Source: Acidobacteriaceae bacterium
GTDB taxonomy: Bacteria; Acidobacteriota; Terriglobia; Terriglobales; Acidobacteriaceae
Assembly: GCA_903642235.1 (NCBI GenBank)
Contig: CAHJWL010000005.1
Span: 124,001 to 188,000 of the forward strand
Reading direction: 5' to 3'
DNA length: 64,000 nucleotides
Shown here in pieces: positions 62,817 to 64,000 of the stretch (position 1 is the first letter of the stretch; each line of letters starts with the position of its first letter). A program made the translations under genes and the position numbers. The notes beneath the pieces are model-generated. The model saw only the letters and a program-made list of their open reading frames with translations. It made no database searches and was not told the origin of the DNA.

Positions 62817-64000
62817 TACTGCGCCGCCGTGTTCTGCAGCTCCAGCGCGTTCGCGACGACCTGCTGCCCTGGGGCCACGCCCGAGAGGATCTCAACCATG
62901 TTGCCGGAAAGCGTCTTGCCCGCCTTCACCTGAACCTGTCGGAAATCCTCCTGACTGCCTGCCGGCTCAAAGACGAACTCACTATCGTGCAGGTGAAGAA
63001 TGGCCGTACCAGGAACCGTCACGACAGACTCTGCACGTGCCTCCAGAAACGTCGCCGCGGCGAACATACCGATGCGCAGCAGACTGTCCGGATTCTGAAC
63101 CTGAATGCGAACCTTCGCGGTCCGTATAGCTGGGTCAAGCACAGCGCCGATATCAGAGATGATGCCGGTACGCACCTTGTCCGGGTAAGCGTTCAGGCGG
63201 ATCTGCACACTCTGCCCCAGGTGGACCTGAGCAAGATCGTTCTCATAAACATCACACAGCACCCAAACGTGGGAGAGATCCGCGATGGTAAAAGAGCCGT
63301 TCGCGCCTGCAAATGTAATACCGGCAGCTCCGGAGGCAGTCGTATTCTGCGCAATGATTACACCGGAGGCCGGCGCAAAGACCTTCACCGTGTCACCGGG
63401 GTGATCCCGATCCACGCCAAGAATATGGAGCTGCTCCAGCGAAGCCTTCAATGCAGCCTGTGCGTCGTCCTCGCCGTTTTGCGCAATCTCAAGCTGACTC
63501 TTGGCGATCGCGCCCTTGTCAAAGAGCAACTGGTCCCGGTTCAGAACTATCTGCGCAAGATGCTCATCGGCCACAGTCTTCAGATACGTTGCGAAGGCTG
63601 TTGAGACATCCGGAGACTGCACCTCCATGATGAGCTGTCCCCGATGAACTACGTCGCCCAGACCGGCGTGGAGTGCCACAACTCGACCGTTTGCAATCGA
63701 CAGCACCGGGACCTCCCGCGACACATCAGGGGCGACACTGCCTGTTACCTCAAGTGTCTTGGTCGCCTGCTGGAGAGCTGCCGCAGCCAGCGCAAAGCTT
63801 GTATTCCCCTGGAGGTGAAGGACACCCCCATTGGTGTTGACGGCCACTATGGCGGGCTGTGCCGGCGGCGCCTCCTGCGCGGCGCGGTTCTCATCCCGTC
63901 TCTTGCAGCCCATCATGAGCGCAACAAGCGCAAGGGAGAAAAGGAACGAGCAGGCTATCCACTGGCGCCTGAAAGGTACGAAGGTCGTGGCGTGCAACGA
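62816..64000 (-). CDS. CzcB/CusB-like periplasmic adaptor, possibly cut at the window end
   Basis: Membrane-fusion protein of about 393 visible residues for the RND pump. A lipoprotein-like N-terminus (FLFSLALVALMMGCKRRDE, lipobox MMGC), the lipoyl halves (VLSIANGRVVALHAGLGDVVHRGQ; VFAPASGVIIAQNTTASGAAG), a helical hairpin (FATYLKTVADEHLAQIVLNRDQ) and the beta-barrel (HLGQSVQIRLNAYPDKVRTG) are in the usual order. The first in-window start is a TTG at 63997, and the frame stays open to the edge, so the true start may lie outside. It is the first gene of the operon, followed by the pump and the outer-membrane factor. Confidence 0.88.
   Translation of the reverse strand, partial: SLHATTFVPFRRQWIACSFLFSLALVALMMGCKRRDENRAAQEAPPAQPAIVAVNTNGGVLHLQGNTSFALAAAALQQATKTLEVTGSVAPDVSREVPVLSIANGRVVALHAGLGDVVHRGQLIMEVQSPDVSTAFATYLKTVADEHLAQIVLNRDQLLFDKGAIAKSQLEIAQNGEDDAQAALKASLEQLHILGVDRDHPGDTVKVFAPASGVIIAQNTTASGAAGITFAGANGSFTIADLSHVWVLCDVYENDLAQVHLGQSVQIRLNAYPDKVRTGIISDIGAVLDPAIRTAKVRIQVQNPDSLLRIGMFAAATFLEARAESVVTVPGTAILHLHDSEFVFEPAGSQEDFRQVQVKAGKTLSGNMVEILSGVAPGQQVVANALELQNTAAQ

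Overview
The window reads as a chromosomal segment of a Gram-negative, moderately GC-rich acidobacterium (family Acidobacteriaceae, close to Terriglobus, Granulicella or Edaphobacter). The main grounds are a tandem array of five ADOP-type permeases of more than 800 residues (acidobacterial duplicated orphan permeases), an Oar-like TonB-dependent receptor with an N-terminal carboxypeptidase-regulatory-like domain next to a TPR protein, and a TolC-like protein with a Gly/Ala/Ser-rich insert. I see no integrase, transposase, phage gene, CRISPR array, rRNA or origin. The only RNA gene found is tRNA-Ser(CGA) at 16987-17078.

Layout. 1-6650: a bacterial NHEJ-type primase/polymerase (cut by the window edge) facing an ATP-dependent DNA ligase, small stress-type proteins (a Lys-rich secreted protein, CsbD, a 33-residue membrane peptide), a GNAT acetyltransferase, thiC, and a degenerate receiver protein. 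6795-11541: a cytochrome c maturation cluster, ccmE-ccmA-(YbaK-type deacylase)-ccmB-ccmC-ccmD-(YncE-like propeller lipoprotein), with stop/start overlaps of 4 nt and a CcmE carrying Cys instead of the heme-binding His. 11568-16885: a SpoIIE phosphatase and YihY-type membrane protein pair, a DUF1080 protein and queG. 17311-20833: a small Ala/Lys-rich secreted protein and a secreted GH2 glycosidase.

20928-41150 is one apparent operon of about 20 kb on the minus strand. In order of transcription it encodes an HlyD-type adaptor, a MacB/LolD-like ATPase, five ADOP permeases, a second ATPase, a TolC-like outer-membrane factor, an NtrC-type sigma-54 activator and an NtrY-type sensor kinase. It looks like a MacAB-TolC-like envelope machine with an expanded permease set that carries its own two-component regulator. 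A perfect 11+2+11 palindrome lies about 75 bp upstream of the first gene.

41655-46396: a DUF2252 protein, a small membrane protein, and a stress-type cluster of three DUF2382 (YsnF/AvaK-like) proteins with one OmpA-domain protein. 46508-58182: a carbohydrate-use region with a GH127 glycosidase carrying a Tat-like signal, a three-gene sensory operon (sugar-binding lipoprotein, histidine kinase with a lectin-like and OB-fold ectodomain, NarL-type regulator), and divergently the TonB-dependent receptor and TPR protein. I infer that the sensor controls the uptake and hydrolysis genes around it. 58228-64000: a czcC/czcA/czcB-type heavy-metal RND efflux operon whose first gene reaches the window end.

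Starts given here are chosen from Shine-Dalgarno sequences, stop/start overlaps and family length. Where a longer frame exists it is mentioned.
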